This document shows positions 1 to 11,372 of a stretch of DNA of 64,000 nt, in pieces; the stretch's first letter is position 1; every line of letters begins with the position of its first letter. The notes below the pieces were generated by a model. It was not told the origin of the DNA and searched no databases. It saw nothing but the letters and a program-made list of their open reading frames with translations. The position numbers and the translations under genes are program-made. Origin of the DNA: Sceloporus undulatus. Taxonomy: Eukaryota > Chordata > Lepidosauria > Squamata > Phrynosomatidae. The DNA lies in assembly GCF_019175285.1 (NCBI RefSeq), contig NC_056525.1, forward strand, positions 127,659,329-127,723,328, given 5' to 3'.

Positions 1-1120
1 CTTCCACCTAAGGATCCACACCCTTGCACCCATTAACCAAGTCATCCCTGTGGTTAGTATCAGATCCAAAATAGCTGATCCCCTTGTTGCCTCTTACACC
101 TTTTGGACAATGAAATTGGTCTTTGGCAAGAGGAATTCGCTAGACCTTGAAGATTTGGCTGAGTTTGAATTCCAGCAAATATCAGGATATTTGAAGTCCC
201 TCATCACTACTACATCTCTCCTTTCTGAGTGGTGGTCATCTTTCTAGAAAAGGCATCATCCAGTTCCTCCGTCTGACTCTGAGGGGTCTTGTTAGACTCG
301 CACAATAACATGCCCTGTTGTTTCCCTCCCTCGTTAATTTTTATCCAGATGCTCTCCACCTGGTTTCCAGGATTGATGTCCTGGATCTCTTCACTGCTTG
401 TAAATGTCCCTGACATATAAGGCTTTATTTCCTCCTTTCCTGTTTGGCCTATTTCTCTTAATAAGGTTATACCCCTCTATTTCCACATTCCAATCATGCA
501 GACTATCCCACAGAGTTTTAGTGATGCCTATTTTATCATATTTGCTTTGTAGTACTAGGAGTTCAATGTTCATCTTGCTTATTCCCCCATGCTCTGAGCA
601 ATGTGTAAAGACATCTTAAACCATGGGTCCCCCCTACTTGCTGCGCTGTGCAAGGTTTTTTTGCCTCCCCCTTTTTGGGTCCTTGCACTGTTTGTCTTGT
701 TCCCTACTATGACAGTTTGGCTATTTTCTTCTATCCCTTTTGCCTTCCAGAATAATGTCTCCCTCCCCCACATAACTCAGTTTAAAGCCCTCCTGGCAAA
801 ACATGTTTCTCCAACTGGTGTGAGATGCAACCCATTCCTTGCCAGAGGTCTTCCTCATGGAACCTCAGACCATGATCCAAGAATCCAAATTGTTCTTGGC
901 GGCACCATCTGCAGATGCCAGTTGTTTACATCCACTATTTTTCTTTCCCTTCCTGGGACCATGTCCTTTGACGTGAGAGAAGATGAGATGACACTCCTTT
1001 GCATCTATCTCGTTGCACGTCCGTACCCAAAGCCTTATGATATTCTGTAGGCTGTGGCCTTGCAGTATCATTGGTTCCCACATGAACCAAAAGAAAGGGA
1101 TAAATGGTCGTATTCATTGC
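1..1120 (-). mobile_element. CR1 LINE interior fragment (ORF1 esterase end to ORF2 endonuclease)
   Basis: Read on the minus strand it shows VHVGTNDTAR at about 1085-1055, the SGNH-esterase motif of CR1 ORF1. The ORF2 endonuclease follows (IGITKTLWDSLHDWNVEIEG at about 540-470, then a GDF-NYPDICWNSN-like segment near 190-130 and AILDLILTNR-like residues near 50). Frames are broken in several places. No 3' end is present; the element runs off the left edge. Confidence 0.85.
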
Positions 1121-1140
1121 TCTTTTTGTTGAAAAACATC

Positions 1141-3390
1141 AGTAAAGGTAGATAGATAGTAGAATGTTTCTCTTTAAAGTGCCCTAGTCAGCAATTTCAG
1201 TGTTGTTGCTCTCAAAAGCTGGCCTCAAGACACTTTATTCTGTCTCGACACTTTTGAATAAGAGTCTCCACCACTGGAAAGCTCAGCATCAATAAGAAAA
1301 ATATGCACTTGGTCTATTTTTATTCTCCAGTTTTGTGTCCTCAGTATCCTCTAAAGGAAATTTTCTGAATGGCATTTACAGTTGTTAGAGGAGTGTCTTT
1401 GGGCTGAGCCAGATGTGCTGTTCTGTTTCAGAGCTCAACTAAAGGTCTTCTACTTTTGTTAAGAGGCATGCATGCATGTCTTGCTGCTGCCAGGAAAGAG
1501 TTTGTTAGGGATTGACCTTACCCCCTTTATTTCAAGAATACCATAATGTTTTATCTGGTGCAGTCTCATGAGAACTCATGGGAAATTTTCTTACATAAGC
1601 CACACTTAAGTAAACTGGGGAGAGCAGAGATCCTAGGGCAACTCCTGTTCATATCAATAAGGCCTGTTCAGGGGAACTTCCCAACTGGCTCTGGTTTAAA
1701 TGAGATCATTCTGGAATGAAGGGTTTGATAATTGTTCCTTTTTAATTTCCCAAAACCTTTACAGAGAGGCCAAATATATTTGAGGGGAGATGAACTAAGT
1801 TGGTTTGGGAGGGGGGGTAGTGGAAGAAATTACTTTCCCCAATACCAAGGAACAGAAAATGCTAAGAGTAAGCACATAATTTTAAACCAGTGACCTATTT
1901 CTTCAGGATTTCAAATGTCTGTGCCTCTCCCAAACACTCCGCAAAAGCATACACAAAGTTGGGAAGGGGAAGGGCTACTTTTCCACAAAATTGACCAGCT
2001 TATATTTTTGTTCCTTTTCCTTGCCTAGTTGCTGGGTGATTATGACAAAGTGAAGGCAGTATCCGAAGGCCCAACTGTCAGTGCAAGTGTGTGGTGAGGC
2101 CCTGAGTAGAAGTGCCTGCCAGAGGGTGAATGAAGGAGCATCCAAACCAGAGGATTTTACGTGGTAGAAAACAATAACGTCTGGACCAGAATGCAAATGT
2201 TCTGTGTGGCACACCATCTGCTCTGAACCCCTGTGAAGGAGACTTCCGGCTGAAGAAGCTGCAAGAAGCAGACAGCAAGGACTTCAAGGTATTTGCCTTC
2301 AGGCACTTTTTTATGGGTTTTAAAACTCCCCACTTCCTAAATCTGGGATACAAATTTTGTAGCCCTCCAGATGTTGCTAAATGAATGGCACCTTTCAGCA
2401 TTCCTTGCCATTGGCTTGCTGACTAGAATGGAATTGTAGTACAAAAATGTTCTTCATCTTCAAACAACAATGAGTTTTGGAGGACTTGTTGCTGGGCGGG
2501 AAAAAAGATAGGCAAAAACAGTAGCATACCTAGATCTTGTAAGTGTTAGCTTTTAAATGATAACCAGAAAGATTCCCCGCGTCAGTACCTTACTGGAATG
2601 TTATCCTCAAACTTACTTCTATAGTAATCCTAAGAGTAACTTTTCTTTTGCCCTTGAGCCAACCTCTGTGGCCACTACTTGCTAGCATGTTGCAAGACAC
2701 AGGTTTCTGTTTCTTCTCATTGGCCCACATTCCAGTACAGCTAAACTGCCTCTCCAGTTCCATCCCACCGAAGGGTGAGGGACTTTCTAGAAGTTGCTGC
2801 CTTGATGCTATTCATATTTCGTCTAAGCGAGTATTTTCAGTGCAACTTTCAGTGCTCATTAAAGGAATTTCTTTGCTATAACAAGACTTGGAGAGAGCAT
2901 TTCCTTGAGATTGTCCAACACAACAGCATTTCCCTAACATCGTGTTAATTTAGCAAAGGGTGACATTTCAGAGGAATTACTGTCAGGTTGTCCAGAAAGA
3001 ACAGAAAGGGGGGGGGCAGCACAAAAGAAAGCTCACATGCAGCTACTTGCTTCCTTGTGGCTTGGTTGTCAGTAGGTGAGAAATATTCTCAGCTTAGTTA
3101 TTTTCTGTGTATCCTTTTAAAGTGGAAATTGAATTAAATCCTTTTTTTGACTACAACTCCAGAACCCTTGGTCATTGTGGCTAATTTACTCACCCCAGTG
3201 CTATCTTGATCCCCCAGGTTGTCCTTACTTTCTTAGGCAGAGAATATGAAGCTACCCAAGATGGAATTGGATATTTGGGCTCCCCAGCCTTTTACCTGCA
3301 GCCCTTTTGGGTGGCCAGCTTGGGATTGAGTTAGAAATCTTCTGCATGCTGACCAAATGCTGCAGTCCACACTGTAGGCTCCGGGCATGC
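1141..3390. other. no gene or clear repeat recognised
   Basis: AT-rich anonymous sequence. The only hint is a piece at about 2355-2395 resembling the widespread 'ccctccagatgttg' MITE. Open frames here are short and show no protein family I know. Confidence 0.5.
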
Positions 3391-3398
3391 TGGGAAAC

Positions 3399-4330
3399 AA
3401 TTAATAGAATCATAGATTGGAAAACCACAAGGGCCTCCAGTCCAACCCCCTTCTGCCATGCAGGAACACCAACTCCCCCCCCCCCCGACAGATGGTGATC
3501 CAGCCTCTGTTTAAAATCTCCAAAGGAGACTCCATACATCCTCACGAGAATCGTTCCTTTTCGTAAGAAGTGTAGATCATGCTATATTGATAATCTGTCA
3601 CTAGCAATGATCAATGTCGATGACGTACGGATGTATAGTCACTTACTAGAGATGCACGTGAACAGCCCTTATGTCGGACGTTCTCCTAATGTTGAGGTGG
3701 AATCTCTTTTACTGTACCTTGCATCCATGCTCTGTGTCTATTCTCTGGGCAGCAGAAACAAGCTTTCACCATCCTCAATAGGACATCCTTCAAATATTTA
3801 AACAGGGCTATCATATCCCTCTTAACCTTCCTTCTCCAGGCTAAACATATTCAGCTTCCTAAGCTGCTCATCACAGGGCATGGTTTCCAGACCATTCACC
3901 ATTTGGTCACCCTCCTCTGGACATGCTTGTCAGTATTCCTCTTGAATTGTGGTGCCCAGAACTGGATACCAGTTAAGGTGAGGTCTGACCAAAACAGAAT
4001 ATAGTACTATTACTTCCCTTGATCTACATGCCACACACTCCCATTGATGCAGCCTGGCTCATATTAGATTTTTAAGCTGCTGCATCACACTATGACTCAT
4101 GTTCAACCGGGAATGCTACCGATCTCTTTCACTTGTACCGGGGTCAAGCCTTGTGTTCCTCATCATATCAGCCTTTCATTTTTTTCGCCTGAGTGTGTGT
4201 ACCTTACATTTTCTCTCTGTTGAAATTAATATTTTTAATTTTGTCAGTTTTGTCCCAGATCTAAAATAGATCTCATCCACTTGTTTGCCCTCCACTTCAG
4301 GACAATTAAATTGTCTTACAAGGCCTGTGA
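3399..4330 (-). mobile_element. CR1 LINE, 3' half
   Basis: The 3' tip (complement of ...gaatcatag) is at 3399. It is followed on the minus strand by the conserved ORF2 C-terminus (complement of aatgttgaggtggaatctc at about 3690-3708) and the upstream ORF2 region up to the 'tctctctgttgaaa' block near 4220. The copy is diverged and broken. Confidence 0.85.
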
Positions 4331-4434
4331 GAAATTTGTTTTACCTTAACTTTAGCAGTATCTGACTTCTTAACAATATTCATGATAGTAGAAATCCCTA
4401 TTACTGTTGAATCTTTCCTTTTGAATATGTGTTC

Positions 4435-4690
4435 ATCTGTTCCAGAAAGGCATCATGCAAGTCCTCATCTGACTTGGGGTCTGTAGTAGACCCCCACAAT
4501 GATAAACATGTTGTTTTTCTCTCCCTTAATTTTTACCAGATGCTCTCAACTTGGCTTCCAGTTTTTAAGTCATGGATCTCTTCACAGGTGTAAATATCCC
4601 TGCATAATCCTACTCCTGTCCCTTCCTGTTTGGTTTATTTCTCTGAAATAGGTTATACCCCTCTATTACTACATTCCAGTTTGTGACACT
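4435..4690 (-). mobile_element. CR1 LINE endonuclease fragment
   Basis: Diverged second copy of the same endonuclease region seen at 210-560: both share 'cagatgctctc...cttggcttcca' and 'ggttatacccctctatt'. Same strand as the 3399-4330 CR1 piece, so the two may be one internally deleted element. Confidence 0.75.
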
Positions 4691-4699
4691 CAATTGTGT

Positions 4700-5505
4700 C
4701 TATGCAGCAAAGATGTGGGAAGCGCAGAGGCACAAAAAGACATTCCAGTCCTGAAAATGTCCTAACTGGTTGATTTTTGTGGTGAAAGTAAAGGATCATG
4801 GGGGGAGATCTTTACTGGTCTTCATTTGGATGTCATCATCCTTTACTGTAATGTAATGTGAAAAACAGGAATGTGTGGCCTTCAGGGATTAGGAACATTT
4901 TTAAATATAGCTTTAAAGCAGGGGTAGGAGAACCTTTTTTCTTTCAATGGCATTTCTCTCTCGTAATCTTGGAAAATATTGCATTCTCTCTCCCCCTCCT
5001 GTATGATGGACTTTTCCTGCATTTCTGCTGTCTTCTGTCTCTATTTGCATGCCATTTGGTCCTGCTAATACAAGGACAATAAATACCTTGTAGTTGTGTA
5101 AACAGATCATGTGATCTAAGTGACTTCCTTAGGAAGTTCTCACTACAATGATCTCTCCTGACTTCCCTTAGTCCTCTCATCACCATGCTCTCTCAACTTT
5201 CTCTGAAAGATGGTGAGATCAAAACTCCTTCTTTTACCTGAACTATTCACTAGTAGTTAGGATGTAGCTTCCATGCACATGTAGATTTAAGCCATTAGTA
5301 AAGTTTGTTTTTGTTTTTAAACTACCAAGCTATTTGTGTCAGCTTTCAGTTCTTATAGAAGCATCTTAAGCAAGATTTAAAAGCCAGACCCTAACAGGCT
5401 TGGCTTGATATTTTAATATTTTGTTTCCCTACCAACAGACTGAAGCCTTAGGAAACTTGAATTCCCCAAACAAATCTATTGCCAGTTGGGCAGTCAGGAG
5501 CTAGC
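4700..5505. other. no gene or clear repeat recognised
   Basis: Anonymous AT-rich sequence with only short chance frames. Confidence 0.5.
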
Positions 5506-5530
5506 NNNNNNNNNNNNNNNNNNNNNNNNN
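5506..5530. other. assembly gap, 25 N
   Basis: Run of 25 N at the left edge of a CR1 fragment. Confidence 0.99.
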
Positions 5531-5980
5531 TGTGTAGGGGTAAAGTCAGAAAAGCTAAAGCGCAGAATGAACTCAGGTTTGCTAGAGAGGTTAAAAACAA
5601 TAAAAAGGGCTTTTTTGATATGTCCGCAGCAAAAGGAAGAAGAAGGAAATGGTAGGGCCACTGTGTGGAGAAGATAGAAAAATGCTAACAGAAGACAGAG
5701 AAAAGGCATAATTACTCAACACCTTCTTTGCCTCAGTCTTCTCAGAAAAGAAAAAGGCTGCTCAACCTGAGGATAATGGAGCAGAGGACAGAATAGGGGA
5801 ATTTCAGCACAGAATAAGTAAGGAGATAGTACAGGAATACCTGGTTAATCTAAATGAATACAGTATATGTCTCCAGGACCAGATGAACTACATCCAGGGG
5901 TATTAAAAGAACTGGCAAATGTAATATCGGAGCCATTGGCAATAATCTTTGAAAACTCCTGGAAAACAGGAGATGTTTGT
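5531..5980 (+). mobile_element. CR1 LINE ORF2 fragment between endonuclease and reverse transcriptase
   Basis: Reads as KSEKLKRRMNSGLLERLKTI-like linker, then SPGPDELHPGVLKELANVIS and EPLAIIFENSWKTGDV, the block that opens the CR1 reverse transcriptase. A second copy of this block lies at 63340-63999. Confidence 0.85.
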
Positions 5981-6245
5981 CATATTTATACTTGTGTCTG
6001 CTTTTCTCTTCCTTCTACTTCACATTCCAGTCTCCAGGTGAAGCGGTCTACAGAGACACGAGAATGATCTGGCCTGATGGCTCTAGTTTGATAGTCTGAG
6101 CAGACTTCTTTATGTACCACATCAAAACATGCAGACTACATGACTTTAACATCATCTCCCCCTTTTCCACCCACATATGCTTATTTTTAAATCATCTTTG
6201 CCTAGTGAAGAAACATCTGAAAGGCTGCACAGAAATTATGCCTAC

Positions 6246-6430
6246 AAGGTACTGAGAGTCAGCATGGTGTAGCTGTTTCAGTGTTGGACTAGGACTCTGG
6301 GATGCAGGGTTTGAATCCCCGCTCGGCCTTAAGCCACTGGGTGGTTTTAGGCCAGTCAAACACTCTTAGCCTCAGAGGAAGGCAAGGGCAAACCCCTCAA
6401 TGACTTGAAGACACACAACCACAACAATAA
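6246..6430 (+). mobile_element. tRNA-derived SINE with ACA-rich tail
   Basis: The tRNA-like head 'agtcagcatggtgtagctgt...' holds degenerate A and B boxes (gggtttgaatcccc as B box). The body 'cactgggtggttttaggcca...ctcagaggaaggcaa' follows, and it ends in an acacacaaccacaacaa tail. This is the common ACA-type SINE of squamates. Confidence 0.8.
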
Positions 6431-6939
6431 ATGTACGACCACAACATAGAGTTTTGTTGTGATTAGGGTTTGTCAGTTGAGACATAATACTGGGATGAGC
6501 TTCCTTACCCCTGGTTTTGCATGATACTTGAACTGAGTCACAGTTCTGATTGTCAGAAAGTTAAGAAGACAGAGTAGAGATGCTACAAATAGTCATCCGG
6601 AAAAGTAAAATTTCTAAACGCTGGGTTCTGCCACTCTTGTTGTGCAGTTAGGGCACCAATTGGCAGATAAAGACTCTGAAGCATTTTTTTAAATGTAAAA
6701 AAGCCTCAAGTAGAAGCCACAAACATTTTGATTACTCCTGCTTTCTTTTTCATGCCCAAGCCTTGGTTTCAAGCAGTCTTCTGATTAGCTTGCAGGCTGC
6801 AGCAGGATGCACTGCTTGACATCCATTCTATACACAATTGTTCCTGTAACTTTATGACACTCTCATGTTCCCTCAGGCAACACAACTCCCTGTCTTTCAG
6901 ATTTGTATATTAAGCCACTATTGTTCTGATTCATACTGG

Positions 6940-7912
6940 AGAGAAGTGACCAGTGGGGTCCCACAGGGCTCTGTCCTGGGCCCAGTACTGTTCAACATCT
7001 TTATCAATGACTTGGAGGAAAAAATTGGGGGAATACTTATCAAATTTGCAGATGACACCAAATTAGGAGGAATAGCTAATACTGTACTCCAGAGGACAGG
7101 ATCAACATTCAAAATGACCTGAATAGATTAGAAAGCTGGGCCAAAGCTAACAAAATTAACTTGAACAGGGAGAAATGTAAGGTACTGCACTTAGGGCGGA
7201 AAAATAAAATGCACAGATATAGGATGGGGGACACCTGGCTACATGTGAAAGGGATCTAGGAGTCTAAGTAGACTACAAGTTGAACATGAGTCAACAGTGT
7301 GATGCGGCAGCTAAAAAGGCCAATACAATTTTAGGCTGCATCAATAAAAGTACAGTGTCTAGATCAAGAGAAGTCATAGTGCCACTGTATTCTGCTTTGG
7401 TCAGGCCTCACCTGGAATATTGTGTCCAGTTCTGAGTGTCACAGTTCAAAAAGGACATTGAGAAACTAGAGCATGTCCAAAGGAGGGCGACTAAAACGGT
7501 GAAGGGTCTGGAAACCATGTCCTATGAGGAACGCCTTAGGGAGCTGGGGATGTTTAGCCTGGAGAAAAGAAGGTTAAGAGGTGATGATAGTCCTGTTTAA
7601 ATATTTGAAGGGATGTCATATTGAGGACGGAGCAAGCTTGTTTTCTGTGCTCCAGAGACTAGGGCCCGGAGCAATGGATGCAAGCAGCAAGAAAAGAGAT
7701 TCCACCTCAACATTAGGAGGAATTTCCTGAAAGTAAGGGCTGTTCGACAGTGGAACAACCTCCCTCGGAGTGTAGTGGAGTCTCCCTCATTGGAGGTCTT
7801 CAAAGGGAGGTTGGATGGCCATGTATCGGGGATGCTTTAATCTGGATTTCCTGCATGGCAGGGGGTTGGACTGGATGGGCCTTGGGTCTCTTCCAGCTCT
7901 ATGATTCTATGA
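6940..7912 (+). mobile_element. CR1 LINE 3' part, from reverse transcriptase active site to the tail
   Basis: Starts at [19 protein letters not shown] and [11 protein letters not shown] (the catalytic FADD of reverse transcriptase). It runs through the ORF2 C-terminus (LEYCVQF-like, [12 protein letters not shown]) and ends in ctctatgattctatg at 7912. Stops and frame slips break the reading frame. Confidence 0.92.
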
Positions 7913-7919
7913 AGGAGGA

Positions 7920-8500
7920 CAGTTTTTTAACCCATAACGAAATTTAGCAGCTGAGCCATTTCTGTCATTTTATTTTGTTTACAATATCGTGGAGGCTAAA
8001 TTTATTTGCTGCTTTAGTAATAGAAGCTGATCAAATAAAACATTCTGTGCCCAATTTGCTTCCTTTATATCATCACATACATGTTTGGTATTCCATCAAT
8101 GCAGCATTAAATATGAGAAGGTTTTCAACTGGCAAAAGGAAGCAGTCTTGTTTGTAAGAAAGCTGAAACAAACAGTGTAAATTTATTCAGTTGTGGAGGA
8201 AAGTGATGTGGAAACCATCTTCCATCTAAGTAACAATAATTGGTTTCATTCACAGTGAAGAGCCAAAGACACTGCCCACTCACTGCATGACTCACTCCAA
8301 TAAAGAGTTTTGATTTAGTATTTCTGGCTCATTTCAGCAGCTCTTGAAATCCATGGCAGCTGTCAGTTTAAGATGACTTTAGCCACAGGTGAAAGGCAAC
8401 AGAGGCCGGTTGAAAACTCTAGTTGCTTGCCACAGCTCTACACATATCTCTTCAGAAGGACATGCCACTTAGGAGTAAGTAATATTATGAACAGTGAGAT
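7920..8500. other. no gene or clear repeat recognised
   Basis: Anonymous AT-rich DNA between CR1 and BovB debris. Confidence 0.5.
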
Positions 8501-8509
8501 GACGTCTCA

Positions 8510-8660
8510 CTGGAAAGGAGGGCAATGTTTGGTAAAGTGGAAGGCAGTAGGAAAAGAGAGATGCCGCACTAGAGATGGCTTAATTTGATCAAGGATGCCT
8601 GGGCTCTGAGACTGCAAGACCTGAGCAGGGGAGCCCTTGCAGGTCTCCATGAATTAAATT
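8510..8660 (+). mobile_element. RTE-BovB LINE 3' fragment
   Basis: Contains the degenerate 'ggaaggcagtaggaaaagag...ctagagatggcttaatttgatcaaggatgcc' region typical of the end of BovB ORF2. It resembles 46060-46170 in this window. Confidence 0.6.
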
Positions 8661-8671
8661 CCCATGTATGT

Positions 8672-9121
8672 AGTGCTGCTGGAACAGCTAAGACACAGCC
8701 TTAGTTTATGGATCACTGCCATTCAAAGCTAATGCCACAGAACTGAAAAAAATTATTAGGTGGGTGGCATAATGCCAAGAAGGCTGTCATAAAACCAAGC
8801 TGACTTAAGGGCAAATAATAACAGTAAGACTTCAACATATCAAGCAGCCAGTGAAGATGAAGCAAGTTTACAGAATTTGTACTGCAAAGTTATTGTAACA
8901 CGCAAGATGGCGACCCACACATGCACCTGTATCTCACTGCAGGGCTTGGAAAAGTTACTTTATTGTACTGCAACTACCCAAATTCGTCAGCCGGGATGAC
9001 AGCATGGGGGATTCTTGGCATTATGTGTCCCCCCCAATAACCTTTCTCAGTTCTGTGGCATTAGCTTTGAATGGCAAGGATCCAAAAATTACGGCTGTAG
9101 CTTAGCTGTTCCAGCAGCACT
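8672..9121. repeat. foldback element, arms of about 110 bp
   Basis: 8672-8783 is repeated in inverse orientation at 9016-9121. Both arms contain agtgctgctggaacagcta and attcaaagctaatgccacag. About 230 bases separate the arms. No coding capacity; a non-autonomous DNA element is likely. Confidence 0.8.
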
Positions 9122-9198
9122 AGCTATGTTAGAATGTAGTTCATAACTTGTAAAAGTTAACTTTCACAGGCAGCTAGGAATCAGACTACAGAAACAGG

Positions 9199-9245
9199 CG
9201 TTGTTGTTGTTGTTGTTGTGTGCCTTCACCTTGCTTCCAAGGTAT
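9199..9245 (-). mobile_element. ACA SINE tail fragment
   Basis: (GTT)n followed by gtgtgccttcac, the reverse of the ACA-SINE end (gaaggcacacaacaacaac). Confidence 0.55.
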
Positions 9246-9502
9246 GGCATGCAGAACTGAAATAGTAAACCACAGACCTCAAGCCCCACTCAATTCCACA
9301 TAGTCCGCCAAGGGATCCTGAAGCACTTTTGAGACTAACTGGGAAAAAGAAGCTGGTGTGTGCTTTCCTAGACTTGAACTACTATGTTTTCAAAGTGTGA
9401 GCTACTTGGGTCCCTTTTGGGAAGAAAGTAGCATTAAAATGAAATCAATCAATCATTTCCTGAGGAAGTGGGCTCAAGTCTCCAAAAACTCCTGCTGCCA
9501 AC

Positions 9503-9533
9503 TTCTTTCTTTCTTTCTTTCTTTCTTTCTTTC
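9503..9533. repeat. (TTTC)n microsatellite
   Basis: About seven tandem TTTC units. Confidence 0.95.
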
Positions 9534-9805
9534 AGTGAGTTTCACAGGTGCCCAAGATCTCTTTGCATGGTAATTGTCCAGACTAACAGGGTTGCCTTGG
9601 GATTCAGTTCCAAACTGGCATCTGGATGCCAGAAGTGCAAACTTCATGGCTGGGTTGGAGGACCAATTTTGAGGGGACTCCAAAGAGAAGACACTCAGAG
9701 GTAAAAGGTTGAGTGTATTTGGAGACTGGACCCTGGTGCCTTTTTTCCTTTCTGGGGCTGCCTTGGCCCAGACCAGACCCCCAGGGCTCAAGGAGGGGGG
9801 AGATG

Positions 9806-10050
9806 CAGGGACAGAGATTCCCCCTCGACATTAGGAGGAACTTCCTGGCCCTAAGGGCTGTTGGACAGTAGAACACACTCCTTCCTCGGAGTGTGGTGGA
9901 GTCTCCTTCTTTGGAGGTCTTTAAGCAGAGGCTGGATGGCCATCTGTCAATAGGGATGCTTTGACTGAGAGTTCCTGCATGGCAGAAGGAGGTTGGACTG
10001 GATCAGGGTCCTTGGGGTCTCTTCCAACTCTAGGGTTCTGTGATCCTATG
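9806..10050 (+). mobile_element. CR1 LINE 3' end
   Basis: Carries attaggaggaacttcctg, ggagtgtggtggagtctcct and the tail ...gggttctgtgatcctatg. Lies in the presumed first intron of the OLFML2B-like gene. Confidence 0.9.
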
Positions 10051-10255
10051 CTCTGGGGGAGGGACAGTCTGCGGCCTTCAGGGTCCTGGGATTGCGCTCC
10101 CAAGAGGGGTCTGCTCCCCCTGGACCCCTTTAGCCCTTTGAATCCCCTTTCATCCCACTGAGCCTTGGGCTTTGCCTCCAGGCAGGAAATCCTCTCAAGG
10201 GTCAGGCGCTTCGGGGGCCCCTTCCTCCTGCCCCTGGCCAAAGAGAGTTGGCCCC

Positions 10256-10400
10256 AAGAGGCCCCAAGGAGGGTCACCTAGTCCAAGCCCCTGCCTTCCG
10301 CCATGCAGGAACTCCCCATCAAAGCAGCCCCTGGGACACAGGGCCATCCAGCCTCTGTTTGAAGCCCTCCAGGGTAGGAGCCCCAGCTCCTTGGTCCGCA
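10256..10400 (-). mobile_element. CR1 LINE 3' end fragment
   Basis: Complement of the CR1 tail: ccatgcaggaactccccatc and ccatccagcctctgtttgaa. It faces the plus-strand copy at 9806-10050. Confidence 0.8.
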
Positions 10401-10519
10401 GGGGAGGCTGGGGCTCTGGGGCCCAGGCAAGGAGTCCCTCCCGGGCAGCTGGCGCCACTCTCTCAGCCCAACCGAGCTCGCAGTCCGGAGGAAAGGGCCG
10501 GGGGAGGTCCTCCTCCTAC

Positions 10520-10633
10520 CTGGGAGAGGATGTTCTCCTGGTTGTCTGCCTCGTCCTGGAGCGAAGAAGAGGAGCAGCTCAGGCTCCAGCAGCCCAGCAG
10601 CACCAGCAGCAGCCCCTTCCCCAGCGGCGCCAT
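10520..10633 (-). CDS. OLFML2B: first coding exon of a secreted protein, probably OLFML2B (olfactomedin-like 2B); gene continues beyond the left edge
   Basis: OLFML2B is a secreted, extracellular-matrix-binding olfactomedin-domain glycoprotein. The exon starts at ATG 10633 and encodes MAPLGKGLLLVLLGCWSLSC (a clean signal peptide: basic residue, leucine core, small residues before the cut), then SSSSLQDEADNQENILSQ. It ends at the donor CAG|GTAGGA in phase 0. EADNQENxLSQ is the segment I recall right after the signal region in OLFML2B (human LQNEADNQENVLSQ) and it is absent from OLFML2A. No second exon was recognised between 1 and 10.5 kb, so the first intron must run past the window edge. The region is GC-rich with many CG pairs, as expected for a 5' end. 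OLFML2B lies on the same chromosome arm as HSD17B7 in human but farther away. Start and donor are secure; the gene name is a motif match. Confidence 0.72.
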
Positions 10634-10635
10634 GG

Positions 10636-10900
10636 AGGCTCTTCTGGGGGCCAAGGAAGGAAGGAAAGACCGGCCAAGAGACGGAGGCAGGGAGCGGGAA
10701 GGTAGTCAGCTCAGGCCAGGGCTCCCAGGAGGAGGAGGAAGGAGGAGGAGGAAGGCTCCCCCGGCTCCTCCTCTCCTCCTCCTCCTCCTCCTCCTCTGTC
10801 CCCTTCCTTCCTTTCTTCTGCCAGGGAGGAGGAGGAGGAGGAGGAGTGGCTCCCTCAATGAAGCCCCGGCCTTTGTCTCTCCTCTGAGTCCAGACCCCCA
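10636..10900 (-). promoter_or_regulatory. GC-rich 5' flank of the OLFML2B-like exon with mirrored GGA/TCC arrays
   Basis: Immediately upstream of the ATG (higher coordinates) lie (GGA)n at about 10730-10758, (CTC)n at about 10765-10797 and (GGA)n again at about 10825-10848. This is probably 5' UTR or promoter of the minus-strand gene. Transcription start and control sites cannot be fixed by eye. Confidence 0.5.
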
Positions 10901-10950
10901 CAGGGACCCCCTCCCTCTCTCTGTTGGATGGGGATCTAGTGAGGAGGTCT

Positions 10951-11012
10951 CACAGAGTCATAGAATTGGAAGAGGCCACAAGGACCATCAAGTCCAACCC
11001 CCCGCCATTTTG
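10951..11012 (-). mobile_element. CR1 LINE extreme 3' tip
   Basis: Complement of the CR1 tail: agtcatagaattggaagagg...aagtccaaccccc. Confidence 0.75.
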
Positions 11013-11147
11013 GGAAGGAAGTACTGTAGACTGAAACTTAGGAAAGTTCATGCTGCCAATTGCTTTCTTTCAGCTATTCCCAAAAGTGGCACAGTATCTC
11101 ACTACATACTGAAAACGGTATAGAAATTAAATGCACATGGATACATT

Positions 11148-11372
11148 GCAGAGAGTCAGTATGATGTAGCGGTTTTAGCATTGGACTATTACTCTGGAGA
11201 TCAGGGTTTGATTCCCACCTTGATCATGACCTTGGGCAAGTTACATTCTCTCAGCCTCAGGGAAGGCAGTTGCAACCCCCCTCTGAAGAAACCCTGCCAA
11301 GAAAACCCTGTGAGATGGTGGCCTTAAGTGGGAAACAACTTGAAGGCCCACAACAACAAACAATGCAAAGCA
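11148..11372 (+). mobile_element. ACA-type tRNA-derived SINE, near full length
   Basis: Head 'gtcagtatgatgtagcggtt', B-box-like cagggtttgattccc, body 'tcagcctcagggaaggcag' and tail ggcccacaacaacaaac. Confidence 0.85.

Noticed and set aside
6246-6430. tRNA gene
   Set aside because: The tRNA-like head lacks a foldable cloverleaf and is followed by the ACA-SINE body and tail.
10172-11123. Long plus-strand open frames over the GC-rich region
   Set aside because: They are opposite-strand shadows of the OLFML2B-like first exon, CR1 tails and GGA/CTC arrays, with Pro/Ser/Glu-rich translation caused by composition.
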